From Planctomycetaceae bacterium (lineage in GTDB: Bacteria; Planctomycetota; Planctomycetia; Planctomycetales; Planctomycetaceae): DNA of 33,435 bases. A model generated the notes under the pieces. It made no database searches, had not been told where the DNA came from, and saw only the letters and a list, made by a program, of their open reading frames with translations. Within the stretch, counting starts at the first letter, position 1. Every line of letters begins with the position of its first letter. The DNA lies in the NCBI GenBank assembly GCA_020426325.1, contig JAGQQG010000064.1:1-33435 (forward strand), read 5' to 3'. Positions 9,107 to 19,200 of the stretch are shown here, piece after piece. Made by a program: the position numbers and the translations under genes.

Positions 9107-11806
9107 TCATCGAAGTGTCACGAAGTCATTATGGTTCATGAGAGCCCAAACGAGATTCGCACGAGGGCTTTCGGACGTCGCGTCCGGCAGGGCTCTCCAT
9201 TCCGCGAGTGCCGCCATGCTCGCTTCCATCTCCTCGTCTTTCGGCTCGATGCCTAGCAAAACAGAGAAAGCATTGCGAACAAATGCAGCGTCATCATCCA
9301 CATCGTTGAAGAGTCGTTCCGAGATTGGTCCCATCGCGTCGAGGACCTGCTGACTGTTCGTCAATGCGAGGGCCTGTTGAGGAACGACGCTTTGCTCTCG
9401 ACGGTAGCAGTCCTTGACAAGTGCTTCGTCGAACGTGGTGAGGAACAGGTTGCGGTCGTTGTTTGAGTGGAAGAAGTACAAGCTGCGACGGTGGGAGTCT
9501 GCCTGCTGAGTCGCGGGGATCGGTGGTCCGCCCATCGTGGGATCGAGCGTGCCGGCGAGAGACAGAATCGAGTCACGGACCACCTGTGACTCCAGACGGA
9601 TCGGCACACGTCGCCACCAATACCGATTGTCCGGATCGATTGCGACGTTTGCCTCAGCGTTCGCTGAGGAGGAACTCATGCGGTAGGTCGCCGATGTCAC
9701 GATGAGGCGATGTAGATGCTTCATGCTCCAGTCGTTGTCCATCAGTTCTGCGGCCAACCAGTCCAGCAGGGCCTGATTCGTCGGCGGAGACCCGTTGCGG
9801 CCAAATTCGAACACTGTCGCGACCAATGGTTCACCCATGTGCCGGGTCCAGATGTGATTGGCTGCCACGCGAGCGGTCAACGGATTGCGGGAATCCGTGA
9901 GCCACTTCGCCAAAGCCGTTCGACGGCCGGTGCTCTTTGGCGAAAACTTGACGGTGGGATCGTCTTTGCCAGAGAACATAAACCGTGTCGGGGTCCACTG
10001 GGCCCCGACGAGCGGAGTGAACGTCTCATCCTCACCGATCTCGGCTGCGAGACTTTCTTCGGCTTTCCCAACAGCTTCCTGAGCCGTTTTGACTTCCTTT
10101 TCAATCGCCTCTTTCTTGTCATCCGCTGCCTGTGATCGCCGCAACTCAGCATCGGCCAGTTTGTGCTTGGCAGAGGCAACTGCCAACTCCCGTTCGGCGG
10201 TGACAGCAGCGGTTGTTCGTTCGCGGAGGGCTTCCGCCTCCAGACCTTCCCATGAGCCACGCATCGCCTCGGCCCGCCGCTGAACGCTGGCCAGTTCCGC
10301 GTTCGCGACTGCGACGTTGAGTTCGGCCAGTCGCAACTCTCCACTGGTCTCTTGTTCTGCCTCGCCTTCGGCTTCCTCAGTTGAAGCGAGTTGTTCTTGC
10401 GCCTGCCGCCGTTTTGACTCAGCCGCTTTGAGTTTCTGTGTCGCCTGATCGATGTAGGCCTCCAGCACCCACGGTCGACGTGCGGGGTCCCAAGCCTCAT
10501 CCGGTAGCGGGACTGGTTCAATGTCCAAATTGGCGAATGCGAGGACCTCCGGGACGCCCGGCGCGATGACGGTTGACGTGTCGGGATTCTTCGCCTCACC
10601 TCGAACGTAGCGATACGTCGGTTCATCCGGCAGGCCGTCGAACACCCGGGGGATACCGTCCTTTTCCAGATCGAGTTCGCCCGGCACCAGATCCAGACGC
10701 ACATGGTACGGTTCGAAAAAGGCTCTCATCCGATAGAAGTCCGTCTGTTCAAACGGATCGTACTTGTGATCGTGGCACTTGGTGCAGTTCATCGTGAGGC
10801 CAAGGAACCCTTTGCTCACATGTTCGACCGTTTCCTCCATCCACTGCGGGCGGTTGAACAGGAAGTAGTTGCGAGCGAGATACCCGCTGGCACGCAGTTT
10901 GTCGAGATCGTTGGGATAGAGTTCGTCAGCTGAAAGCATCAGCCGAACCATCTCATCGTACCCGAGGTCTTCGTTCAACGACTCAATAATCCAATCGCGC
11001 CAATGCCAGATGTGGTGCTGACTGTTCCGCAACTGCTGACCGAGCCCCCACCAGTCGCTGTATCGCCAGATGTCCATCCAGTGCCGCGCCCAACGCTCGC
11101 CATGACGCGGATCGTCGAGCAGACGTTTGACGGTCTGTTCATACCAGTCAAGCGATTCGTCACGCAGACATTCAGCAATCTCGTTCGCAGTCGGCGGAAG
11201 TCCAATGAGGTCGAGCGACAACCGCCGCAACAGCAACAGCCGAGATGCCTCCGGTTGTGGTGTGAGACCTCGTTCCTCATGTTCTCTGGCAATAAATGCG
11301 TCGATCGGATTCCGGACCCAATCCATTTTCTCGACAACGGGCACTTCCGGTCGCACGACTTGTTGAAAGGCCCAATGCTGGCTCGGATCGTCTTCCGGTT
11401 TCTCATCCGCGGGACCGACGGCTCCGTTTGAAATCCACTGCCTCAGCAGTTCGATCTGTTCCGCAGACAACGGCTCCCCCTCGTGCTCTGGAGGCATGCG
11501 CTCAGCCATGTTCGCTGCCGACACACGTGCCAGCAGGAGACTGTTCTCAGGGTCTCCCTGAGCAATTGCTCCCCCCTCAATCATCAGCTCAACTGTATCG
11601 AGTCGCAGTTCGGCTTCCTGTTTGAGTCCGCCGTGACAGGAATAGCAGCGTTCCCGGAGGAGGGGCTTGATCGTTTTCAGGTAGTCGTCGCGCTCGTCCG
11701 CGATCAGGAGATTGGTCCCGATGAGCAAGAACAGGGCCACAAGTAGAGCGGGGGACACGGGGAGAAAGCGAACAATTGGAGTCCGCCCTGGAGTGATTAC
11801 AGACAT
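9107..11806 (-). CDS. PSD1 protein: planctomycete cytochrome c + DUF1549 + coiled coil + DUF1553
   Basis: An 899-residue exported protein. Residues 11-36 are a signal/anchor helix. The planctomycete cytochrome c domain follows with the haem motif CYSCH (Cys54, Cys57, His58) and a likely axial Met in [14 protein letters not shown]1549 follows ([27 protein letters not shown]) and contains a second CxxCH, CTKCH, in [16 protein letters not shown] charged Ala/Glu/Lys-rich coiled coil of about 130 residues separates DUF1549 from DUF1553 ([20 protein letters not shown]...). The start at 11806 is chosen because the 28 residues upstream are encoded by the tRNA-Gly gene and its spacer. It forms an operon with the DUF1501 gene downstream. 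The family is thought to act in periplasmic oxidation or degradation of complex substrates, but no reaction is proven. Confidence 0.92.
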   Translation of the reverse strand: MSVITPGRTPIVRFLPVSPALLVALFLLIGTNLLIADERDDYLKTIKPLLRERCYSCHGGLKQEAELRLDTVELMIEGGAIAQGDPENSLLLARVSAANMAERMPPEHEGEPLSAEQIELLRQWISNGAVGPADEKPEDDPSQHWAFQQVVRPEVPVVEKMDWVRNPIDAFIAREHEERGLTPQPEASRLLLLRRLSLDLIGLPPTANEIAECLRDESLDWYEQTVKRLLDDPRHGERWARHWMDIWRYSDWWGLGQQLRNSQHHIWHWRDWIIESLNEDLGYDEMVRLMLSADELYPNDLDKLRASGYLARNYFLFNRPQWMEETVEHVSKGFLGLTMNCTKCHDHKYDPFEQTDFYRMRAFFEPYHVRLDLVPGELDLEKDGIPRVFDGLPDEPTYRYVRGEAKNPDTSTVIAPGVPEVLAFANLDIEPVPLPDEAWDPARRPWVLEAYIDQATQKLKAAESKRRQAQEQLASTEEAEGEAEQETSGELRLAELNVAVANAELASVQRRAEAMRGSWEGLEAEALRERTTAAVTAERELAVASAKHKLADAELRRSQAADDKKEAIEKEVKTAQEAVGKAEESLAAEIGEDETFTPLVGAQWTPTRFMFSGKDDPTVKFSPKSTGRRTALAKWLTDSRNPLTARVAANHIWTRHMGEPLVATVFEFGRNGSPPTNQALLDWLAAELMDNDWSMKHLHRLIVTSATYRMSSSSANAEANVAIDPDNRYWWRRVPIRLESQVVRDSILSLAGTLDPTMGGPPIPATQQADSHRRSLYFFHSNNDRNLFLTTFDEALVKDCYRREQSVVPQQALALTNSQQVLDAMGPISERLFNDVDDDAAFVRNAFSVLLGIEPKDEEMEASMAALAEWRALPDATSESPRANLVWALMNHNDFVTLR

Positions 11807-11832
11807 CTGACTCACGACCCCTCGATCAGAAG

Positions 11833-11904
<72 letters not shown>

Positions 11905-11913
11905 AGAGATGTC

Positions 11914-11943
11914 ATTGTACCGTGGAACTCGACTGGTCGACAA
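11914..11943 (-). promoter_or_regulatory. Candidate sigma-70 promoter for tRNA-Gly
   Basis: On the minus strand TTGTCG (11938-11943) and TACAAT (11914-11919) are separated by 18 bases. The -10 box ends nine bases before the mature tRNA 5' end, so transcription would start almost at the tRNA itself. Confidence 0.55.
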
Positions 11944-12136
11944 GCATTTGTTGGGGAACTACAGTTCCTCGAATGTGTTATTGAGAAGACGCTCGAAATC
12001 AGGCTGAGGGGGAGCGCCGATGGAGTTGGCTCCCAATGCTGCCCCGCTTAGACCCCTCACCCTGCTTCACTACGCTTCGCTTGAGAAGCATTCCCTCCCC
12101 CACAGGGGAGAAGGGAAGATGTAAAGGAGAGAGTTC

Positions 12137-12811
12137 GTGTTTGGACCGGTTCAACCCACGCCTTATGACCTGACGTTCTCGCTGTTCGGGATTCCGGTGC
12201 GGGTGATCGCATGGTTCTGGCTGACTGCTGTGATTCTCGGGTTCAGTTCTGTTCATATTGGGCCAGAGTATCTGCTGGCGTGGGTGGCGATCGTGTTTGT
12301 CTCGATCCTTGTCCACGAGTTGGGACATGCACTCGTCGCGGCTGCATTTGGGTATCCACCTCGCATTCTGCTGTACCACTTCGGGGGACTCGCCATGTAC
12401 TCCCCCGGTTACAACTACACACAGTTCCGATCAATCCTCATCTCTCTCGCCGGTCCGGGAGCAGGATTCCTGCTAGCGGGACTGATTTTCTTCCTAGGTC
12501 GATCAGGAGTGCTCAGTTTTGCGAACGACAATTTATTGATGAAATTCGCGATTCTGCAGGCTTACCATGTCAACCTGTGGTGGGGCCTGATGAACCTGCT
12601 GCCGGTGCTCCCGCTCGATGGGGGCAATATCTGCCGCGATGTCTGTACTTCGATCAACGCACGTCAGGGAGAACGCTGGGCGACGATCATCGCGCTCGTG
12701 ACTGCAGCGGGTGTTGCTCTTTACGCGTTCCAGTCGAGAGAGACATACATCGCGATCCTGTTTGGCTTCATGGCGTATCAGAATTACGAGATGCTGCAAC
12801 GACGTTTTTGA
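12137..12811 (+). CDS. Site-2 protease-like membrane metallopeptidase (M50 family)
   Basis: A 224-residue polytopic membrane protein with the two zinc-site motifs of the M50/S2P family in the right order: HELGH at residues 60-64 inside a membrane helix, and NLLPVLPLDGG at about 153-163, whose Asp is the third ligand. It is short and has no PDZ domain, like the compact SpoIVFB-type or Rip-like members. The GTG start has AAAGGAGA close upstream. M50 enzymes cut membrane-embedded substrates such as anti-sigma factors; no candidate substrate gene is next to it here. It converges with the enolase-superfamily gene, with a 39-bp palindrome between the two. Confidence 0.85.
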   Translation: MFGPVQPTPYDLTFSLFGIPVRVIAWFWLTAVILGFSSVHIGPEYLLAWVAIVFVSILVHELGHALVAAAFGYPPRILLYHFGGLAMYSPGYNYTQFRSILISLAGPGAGFLLAGLIFFLGRSGVLSFANDNLLMKFAILQAYHVNLWWGLMNLLPVLPLDGGNICRDVCTSINARQGERWATIIALVTAAGVALYAFQSRETYIAILFGFMAYQNYEMLQRRF

Positions 12812-12816
12812 TTTGT

Positions 12817-12855
12817 CCCGTTTAGCCGCACATTTCAAATGTGCGGCTAAACGGG
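12817..12855. repeat. 39-bp perfect palindrome between convergent genes
   Basis: Two 19-base arms (12817-12835 and 12837-12855) are exact inverted copies around a single base. In RNA this gives a stem of at least 16-17 pairs with a minimal loop. It sits six bases after the peptidase stop and 27 bases before the end of the convergent gene. There is no T-run on either side, so it may block read-through mechanically or be a mobile palindrome rather than a classic terminator. Confidence 0.75.
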
Positions 12856-12882
12856 GTGTGAGTCACAACATGCGATCGTTGC

Positions 12883-14235
12883 TCAGAACCCGAGGCCGAT
12901 GCCGGTCAGGACTCCCGTGCCGACAGTGCCGTCGGTGATCTCGAACATTTCGGGGAACTGATGGGCCCATTTCTTGTTCGGACCGGGACAGTATTGACGT
13001 CCGTTGCCTTCGATCCCTGCGACGGTCGGGATGCGGGCTGCGATGGATGCTGAGTGCAGGAATGAGTAGCCGGGGCAGGTGAGGTCCTGGACGCAGAGAA
13101 ACATGCCGAACTTCTGAGCTGCTGCGGCTGCAAACAGGGCTTCCGTTTGTCCTTTACAGGCCTTGAGAGCCACGCCGGAGTAACCTTGCTCCTTCGCCAG
13201 GAGAAGGGCCTCATAGTCGATCAGCGACTCATCAATGACCACCGGCTTCTTCTTCGCGACTTCGTGCATTGTGTTGTCGGGATGTGACTTCAAATCACGA
13301 TGCGTCGGCTGTTCGATGTACTGGATGCGGTCATAAGCCTGCGGCCTCTGCTCCTGAATTTTTGCGAGAAAGTCGAGCACGTACTGTTCGTTTTCGCACT
13401 TCTCGTTGAAATCCAGCGAGTAGAACCACTGATCGCATCCACGTGCAGCCTCGGTTTCCGCAGCCACTGCATCCACTGCGAGCACACGTTGGACATCCCA
13501 GTCAAGATCGTCACCTGCCAGTTTGATCTTGAGGTGCGTCAATCCGTCTGCTGCGATCCAACCGGCCAGCGTCTCCGGCAGTTTGTCGCCCACAGGCTTC
13601 TCGACGTCCGCATCTGTCAAAGGATCGATGGCTCCGACCAGATGATAGAGAGGCATCCGCTCCTTCGGTTCGCGGAGCGTGTACTGGTCGAGGTACTCCC
13701 CTGCGAACTGATTATCGAGATACTCAGACAAGTCATGGCTCATGAAGTCAGCCGAGAGCGCGTTGTAACTGTTGACTTCATTGACCCGTCCGAACGCATC
13801 ATGCAGGGCAGCATCGATGGGACTGGCCGCCACCAATTGTGCGAGCGCAGGCACCGGCTCTGCAAGCTTCATCGTTTCGGAGACGGTCTTCCCCAAATGG
13901 TGGTATTCGGCGGAGACATGAAAGACCAGATCGATCGGATGGCCCGACTCCGGAATCAACTCGAATAGCCGGAGAGCCCGTTCGGAGAAGTTCATCATGG
14001 CCTTCTCGGCATCGTCAGGCTCGACTTTGCCGGCCGGCCAGGCCCAGATGTTTCCGACCGGCATGCTGCCGAATCCCGTGGCGTGGTTCCCATCCTCGTT
14101 TTCGACCGTTACCTCAACGTTGATCAGTTTTGAGGTGGACATCACACGACCGCCAAACTTGAGCGGCGTCCTGAAGGGACAGGGATCAAAAGAGATGCGT
14201 GTGTCAATGACACGGATATCAGACGGCTTGGACAT
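12883..14235 (-). CDS. Enolase-superfamily enzyme (mandelate racemase/muconate lactonizing subgroup)
   Basis: A 450-residue enzyme with the catalytic pattern of the MLE-type subgroup. There is a KIK motif (Lys236, Lys238) after the barrel start, metal ligands Asp275 (SLDFNE), Glu308 (YIEQP) and Asp335 (VVIDES), and a second catalytic lysine at Lys358 (ALKACKG). These residues abstract the proton alpha to a carboxylate in known members (racemases, epimerases, dehydratases, cycloisomerases). The start at 14235 (MSKPSDIRVIDTRI) was chosen over an in-frame start 14 codons upstream because this matches the usual N-terminal beta strand. It has no signal peptide and is therefore cytoplasmic. The substrate is unknown; an acid sugar or dipeptide would fit. 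It is divergent from the phosphohexomutase-like gene. Confidence 0.85.
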   Translation of the reverse strand: MSKPSDIRVIDTRISFDPCPFRTPLKFGGRVMSTSKLINVEVTVENEDGNHATGFGSMPVGNIWAWPAGKVEPDDAEKAMMNFSERALRLFELIPESGHPIDLVFHVSAEYHHLGKTVSETMKLAEPVPALAQLVAASPIDAALHDAFGRVNEVNSYNALSADFMSHDLSEYLDNQFAGEYLDQYTLREPKERMPLYHLVGAIDPLTDADVEKPVGDKLPETLAGWIAADGLTHLKIKLAGDDLDWDVQRVLAVDAVAAETEAARGCDQWFYSLDFNEKCENEQYVLDFLAKIQEQRPQAYDRIQYIEQPTHRDLKSHPDNTMHEVAKKKPVVIDESLIDYEALLLAKEQGYSGVALKACKGQTEALFAAAAAQKFGMFLCVQDLTCPGYSFLHSASIAARIPTVAGIEGNGRQYCPGPNKKWAHQFPEMFEITDGTVGTGVLTGIGLGF

Positions 14236-14364
14236 GACCTCGCGGTTGATTGAAGGGAGGAAATCGGCACAGCTCAATTTGCCGATTCTATGCAGAAAAT
14301 CACTCTGAGTTCAATCACGCTTTCCACGTAAAAGACCTGTTTCGAAGACAGCAAAAACCGGACC

Positions 14365-14394
14365 TTGACCCTGATTTGCCGTCTGCCATACAGT
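14365..14394 (+). promoter_or_regulatory. Candidate sigma-70 promoter for the phosphohexomutase-like gene
   Basis: TTGACC (14365-14370) and TACAGT (14389-14394) are 18 bases apart. The predicted transcript would start about 25 bases before the GTG at 14426. Confidence 0.4.
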
Positions 14395-14425
14395 CCGTCC
14401 GTGCACGGTCGGAGATCGTGAGAAC

Positions 14426-15811
14426 GTGGCTGCGACGCGACCGGAATCGGCCCCTGTCATGGATGTGACTCAAACTCCCTCCCCCCTGTTTGGCCCGCTC
14501 GTCTCTCCCCGGTTCATCGATGATGAAACGGATGACGAGTTGCTGCCCGATCCAAGTCCGAGAATGGCAGCGGATCGTTCAGAGTCGGAGGCTCCGCTTC
14601 TTCCAGTCTTGTCAGCCCCGACGAGAACGTATCTCTGTCCGGGCGAAAAACATCCTATCCCCCGTTCGGTTCATCTGGCTCGACTGGCGGCGTTCTATCC
14701 CAACTGCCGCTTGTGCGAACATCGCGCGGATACGGGACATCTTCCGCGATCCATGATCGGCCGGCTCGAGCAGACCGCTCAGCGTGGCGAGCAGGTCTCT
14801 CCCTTTCAACGTGACGGGATTCGGGGGGCCTACCTGAATCAGCTGACCCGAAAGCTTGCAGGACGAATTGCAGCTGCGTTCGCAGAGCACCTTTGGAGCA
14901 TTCGACCACTCCAGGGACGTCCACAGGCTACTGAGGATAATGACGACGTGCCAGTGACAACGCGTCGCCTGACCGGACCGACGGTCGTCATCGGTCAGGA
15001 TGCACGTCCATCTTCGCCCGATTTATCAGTGGGGATCAGTGAGTCACTGCGTCGGATGGGTTGTGATGTCGTGGATGTGGGGCGTGTCAGTCGTCCTTGC
15101 TTTGCCTTTGCTGTTGATCATTTGCAGGCCCAGGGGGGATTGTTCATCACCGGAAGTGGATCTGCCGAATCGTGGACGGGAATTGATGTCGTCGGCCCGG
15201 GGGGCATCCCCTGGTCGATCCCGGGAACGCTGTCCGATATCGAACGACGCTACCATCGCGAGATCTCGCGTCCCACCAGACAGGGAGGGGCACAGCGCTA
15301 TTTCGATGCGACCGTGCCCTACCGGGCAAGTCTGCTCAAGCACTACCAGACGGTGAGGCCTCAGAAGCTCGCCTGCTTTTGTGAGGATGCCACCATCGTC
15401 GAAACATTGAAGTCCCTGCTGGAACCACACCCGGCTGAGGTACATTGGCTTGACGATGCTAAACTTTCGCCGGGCGGTCGATTGTTGGCCCTGAAGACCA
15501 TTTCCGTAGATCTGGGAGTGCTCCTGAATGAGGAGGGCACCGCAATCCGCCTGTTTGATCGGGACGGACGTCCCGTCTCCGAGCAACTGCTGCTGGGACG
15601 CGTTTTGAAGGCCGCGGTCTCGTCGAAGGACCCGTTTGTACCTGAGCAACACGACCAGGAGAGCGAGTCGATCGCCCTACGCATGCAGGATCAAACGTCG
15701 ACAATCGGCGTCCAGTCTGGCGGGCGTCTCTGGTTTCGAGATGCCTTTCCACGCTGTGACGCCCTCATCACGATCGGCCATCTGCTGCAATCTCACCCGT
15801 CTGATGCCTGA
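14426..15811 (+). CDS. Phosphoglucomutase/phosphomannomutase-like protein with N-terminal Cys/His motif, probably inactive
   Basis: A protein of 461 residues from the GTG at 14426, or 450 from the ATG at 14459; neither start has a strong ribosome site (GGAG is 11 bases from the GTG). The N-terminal third is acidic and then holds a likely metal-binding knot, CPGEKH...C-x2-C-x-H (about 14635-14725). The phosphohexomutase fold is suggested by FQRDGIRGAYLNQLTRKLAG and VVIGQDARPSSPDLSVGISESL. The phosphoserine loop, normally TASHNP, reads ITGSGSAESW (about 15143-15175). The metal loop, normally DGDGDR, reads NEEGTA (about 15527-15544). I infer a non-catalytic relative with a structural or regulatory role. 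A catalytically altered mutase is the alternative. Confidence 0.7.
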   Translation: MAATRPESAPVMDVTQTPSPLFGPLVSPRFIDDETDDELLPDPSPRMAADRSESEAPLLPVLSAPTRTYLCPGEKHPIPRSVHLARLAAFYPNCRLCEHRADTGHLPRSMIGRLEQTAQRGEQVSPFQRDGIRGAYLNQLTRKLAGRIAAAFAEHLWSIRPLQGRPQATEDNDDVPVTTRRLTGPTVVIGQDARPSSPDLSVGISESLRRMGCDVVDVGRVSRPCFAFAVDHLQAQGGLFITGSGSAESWTGIDVVGPGGIPWSIPGTLSDIERRYHREISRPTRQGGAQRYFDATVPYRASLLKHYQTVRPQKLACFCEDATIVETLKSLLEPHPAEVHWLDDAKLSPGGRLLALKTISVDLGVLLNEEGTAIRLFDRDGRPVSEQLLLGRVLKAAVSSKDPFVPEQHDQESESIALRMQDQTSTIGVQSGGRLWFRDAFPRCDALITIGHLLQSHPSDA

Positions 15812-15819
15812 TTTCTCGG

Positions 15820-15847
15820 TTGTCAACCGAGCGACTCATGTTAGATT
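15820..15847 (+). promoter_or_regulatory. Candidate promoter for the small basic protein
   Basis: TTGTCA (15820-15825) and TAGATT (15842-15847) are 16 bases apart, about 120 bases upstream of the small ORF. The -35 box lies in a 15-base palindrome (TCGGTTGTCAACCGA) that could also be an operator or the end of the previous transcript. Confidence 0.35.
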
Positions 15848-15970
15848 ATCTGATTCGACAAAGTTGCTTCTGCCCGCTTGCGGCAAGGCTTCACAATACC
15901 AGTTGAACTGTCACATCCCGGCCTTCCACAAGAGAGGCCGTTCGACCAGACATCCCCGGAGGAAACGATC

Positions 15971-16069
15971 ATGGCCAAGACCCAACGCAAACTGAAGAAA
16001 GCCAACCACGGCAAACGCCCCGCCAGTGCCCAGGCACGCCGCTCCAAGCGCAAGGGGATCAAAACCTGA
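15971..16069 (+). CDS. Small very basic protein, 32 residues
   Basis: This short gene encodes 32 residues (MAKTQRKLKKANHGKRPASA..., ending RRSKRKGIKT), of which 13 are Lys or Arg. It has an excellent ribosome binding site, GGAGGA, about seven bases before the ATG, and is followed at once by a clean intrinsic terminator, so it looks like a real, well-expressed single gene. No hydrophobic segment is present. The composition fits a nucleic-acid or ribosome-associated protein, similar in character to small basic ribosomal proteins, but I do not recognise a named family. A longer frame opening at 15878 has no such ribosome site. Confidence 0.75.
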   Translation: MAKTQRKLKKANHGKRPASAQARRSKRKGIKT

Positions 16070-16101
16070 GACGAGCAGTGATGCTCAATCTCGAAACAAC
16101 G

Positions 16102-16129
16102 AAAGCCCGCCGAACCCGGCGGGCTTTTT
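16102..16129 (+). terminator. Intrinsic terminator after the small basic protein gene
   Basis: An 11-bp perfect GC-rich stem (AAAGCCCGCCG / CGGCGGGCTTT) with a 4-base loop is followed by a T-run. It lies 33 bases after the stop codon. On the minus strand the T-run is short, so it mainly serves the plus strand. Confidence 0.9.
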
Positions 16130-16180
16130 CTATTTTCCACTGGAAATCTCCGACATGGAAGGGCGAAACTCCTGCCGAGC

Positions 16181-16195
16181 CGCATCTTCGATGCG
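16181..16195. repeat. Small hairpin in a diverged intergenic repeat
   Basis: CGCATC-TTC-GATGCG forms a 6-bp stem. The sequence just before it (CTCCTGCCGAGCCG) resembles the one at about 4983, so this may be a worn copy of the same intergenic repeat family. It lies downstream of the stop of the CcsBA gene on the minus strand. Confidence 0.4.
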
Positions 16196-16238
16196 TCGCT
16201 AAGAAAGACAATCCCGCCGATTCTGCTTCGACGGTGCA

Positions 16239-19200
16239 CTAGCTGGTGCTCAGCCCTCGACTGCGCCACCCCCCCTGCGGCAGGCAACCAACTGCCACGA
16301 CCAACAACTGCGATGCACAGAACAATCCCAGCATCGCGAGTCGACCTTCGGTGAACCCGTACGAATGCAGACCAACGTTGAGTTCGTTGACGCCGAACCA
16401 ACTCCAGCTGACCACGATATTCCCGAGGACCGTCAACACTGCCAGGCCACGCGACTTGACCATGCCGCCCCAGCGAGCGTGAAGGACCAAGGCATTCCAG
16501 AGGACGATGATGAGGGCTCCATTTTCCTTCGGGTCCCAACCCCAGAAGCGGCCCCAGGAGTCATCGGCCCACAAACCGCCCAGCACCGTGCCGAAGAAGC
16601 TGAAGAAGATCGCGAAGCACAGCACACCGTAGTTCATACGAGTCAGCGTTTGCTCTTCGTCCGAGGAGAGCGACTTCGTCAGGACGCCACGCAAGATCGT
16701 CACCAATCCTAACAGACCAGAGACATAGGTGGCCGCGTAACCCAGGGTTACACACACGACATGCGTCGCCAGCCAGAACTGTGTGTCAAGTACGGCTTCG
16801 AGGACGCCGAACGTGTCGCCGTCCATGGCCAGTCCGTGTGCAATCCGCAGTGTGAGGAATCCGGTCACCGCAGCGATCACATTGCCGACCCCCAACCGGT
16901 AGACCATCTCCAGACCGATGCCGAACAGCACGCCTGCCCAGCCGATGAACACGGCGGACGAGTACAGATTCGTCACCGGTGGACGCCCGGAAATGTAGAT
17001 TCTCCCGATGATCGCAAGGGTGTGCAGGACGAAGGTCGTCACGATGACCCAGAACGCTGCATTGTTGAGTGGTCGTGTCCACACGAGCCAGCTCATCGCG
17101 ACCAGCACGAACGCGACCACGTAGATCCAGGATGCCAAGTTAAAGGGGGCGACACCGTTGTAGTATGCCTCGAAGTCAGCCGCCTTAAGGTCCACAACTT
17201 TGGCGGAATTCGGGGGAGTGAGCTTCTCGATCGTGACCGACTCAAGCAGGTCGCGGTACTCGGCGACAGCCGTATTGAAGGCGGACGCATCACCTTTTGC
17301 ATGAGCAGCGAAGATGTCTCTCAGATGTGCAAATGCGGGAGGCATCTCACGGCCGAGTCGCTCGTCCATCGTGGCGTAGATGCTGGCCAGCGGATAGGAG
17401 ACCCAGTCCGCTTCCTGCATCTCAGCGAATGACTGTTCGCTGCGTTCGACATGCGTGGGCACAGCGAGAGGGAACCCCAGTCGCGGAATCCCTTCGTTCG
17501 CCTGCTCCATGAAAGTCTTCACCGCCATCAACTGCTGAATCGCCTCCGTCTTGTTAGCCTGCATGTCCTCCTGAGAGGGAAGGGGGGGCGTCAGATCAGC
17601 CAGATCGCGGAAACCGGTTTGCAGTCTGTCGTAGAGACTCACCTTCCGCTGGAGTTCCAGCTGTTTGCGTTGAATGAGCGTCAGCGAACTCTGATCCGCT
17701 TCAACCGCGGCTTCGAGTTGCGGGCGCATCTCGCTCCACTTTTCCTGAAACTCGGCCAAACTGTATGTCCATGATCCCGGTCGGCGTTCGAGTCCCAGCA
17801 AGTCGACCATCTCGACTGACTCAATCCGGAAGACCTGATGCTCGGCCGCCTCTATCGGCTTCGCAATCACATCAAGCAGCCAATTCACTGCTGATTTTGA
17901 TCGTTCTTTGCCGTCCATGCGGTCGTGCTTGAACGTCTGTCGGTCGGAGAGTGCAATCAGTGCGTTGCGGGCCAGTGAGTCGAACGGTTGCGGACGCCCA
18001 TGATCGATCACGGGAAGTTCACCAAAGGCGGCGATGTCCGGATCACCTGACTTCGGCCTGCGAGGTGAGGCGAACATGGCGATGAACATCGCAGTCAACA
18101 CGACCGAGATCACCGGCACCAGCCACCTTCGTTTGTCCATTTTCAGACTCGTGGGTGCCTTGATTCCGTCCGGTGACTCGACCTTACGCATCTGGTCAAA
18201 GGCGGACAGACGACGGCTCAGGAACCGCAGCAACGTCAGGGTGAATTGGGCCAGCATGCCCACCACCACGATCATGCAGGCCACGTAGGGGACCATCCAG
18301 CCGGTGTTGCTGACCACCTGCAGGGTCGTCGCCTCCTTGGACTGCGAACTCGGCAGCGATCCCGCCGGATGAAAGCTGCTTTGATAGAATGTCTCTCCGC
18401 CGTACCGCAACGGGTTGTTCATCCAAACCGGATATTCGAATGTCGAACCCCGTTCGCTGTCAGCGATTTTGAGGATCGACCGGTAATCACGCGGACTGCT
18501 GGTGCCTGCGTAGTCGTTCTTCTGCACGTCCACGAGCGTGACCTCGTATGGCTTATACAGTCGTTTGAAGCGAAGTGACACGTCGTACTCACGGCCGTCG
18601 ACGTCGATCGTCTGATCTTCCCCGAAGAAGTACGGGGGCTTCATCCACACGCTGGCGACGTATGTCCCCAGGCTCTCACCGGTCGACTTGTTCAAGAGCT
18701 CGATATAAGCCGAGGGATGATCCACGGTCGCTTCCGTGTCTGTCCCCGATGTCGGTTTGACCTCGACTGCTGCAAAGCGTTTACCGACGCCATCGGTCAC
18801 GGGGTTCTCGAAGTCGGGATTCTTCGCGAGGAAACCTCGTTCGCCGTCGAGCCGCTGCAAGTCCGAGTTGGGAAAGTAATCGACGACTCGGACATCGAAG
18901 GGAAGATGATCGTCAGACAGCGTCGCTCCGGTCTCCAGCAGCCGCGCCGGGATGATGGTATGTACGTCCTGCGACTCGTCCGACTTGTCGACAACCGCCA
19001 GTTCGACCGTGCGGATGTCTTCGCTGTACTGAACGGTTTGCCCTTCCTCGATCAGCATGCGGCTTTCGACGTGAGCAGTCCCCACCAGCACGTCGAAGAC
19101 CATCATGAGGCCGATGCCCCCGTGCAACAGAACGATCCCGCCCCGCTTGCGGAACACAAGGATACATCCCGCCAGGAGGATGAGCGCAGCGAGCGTCGCC

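Noticed and set aside
11955-11968. GGAACT-AC-AGTTCC palindrome upstream of the tRNA promoter
   Set aside because: A short, isolated palindrome with a two-base loop; could be an operator but nothing supports it.
16761-17432. Open frame of 223 codons opposite ccsBA
   Set aside because: His/Arg-rich translation typical of the antisense frame of a GC-rich gene; ccsBA is certain.
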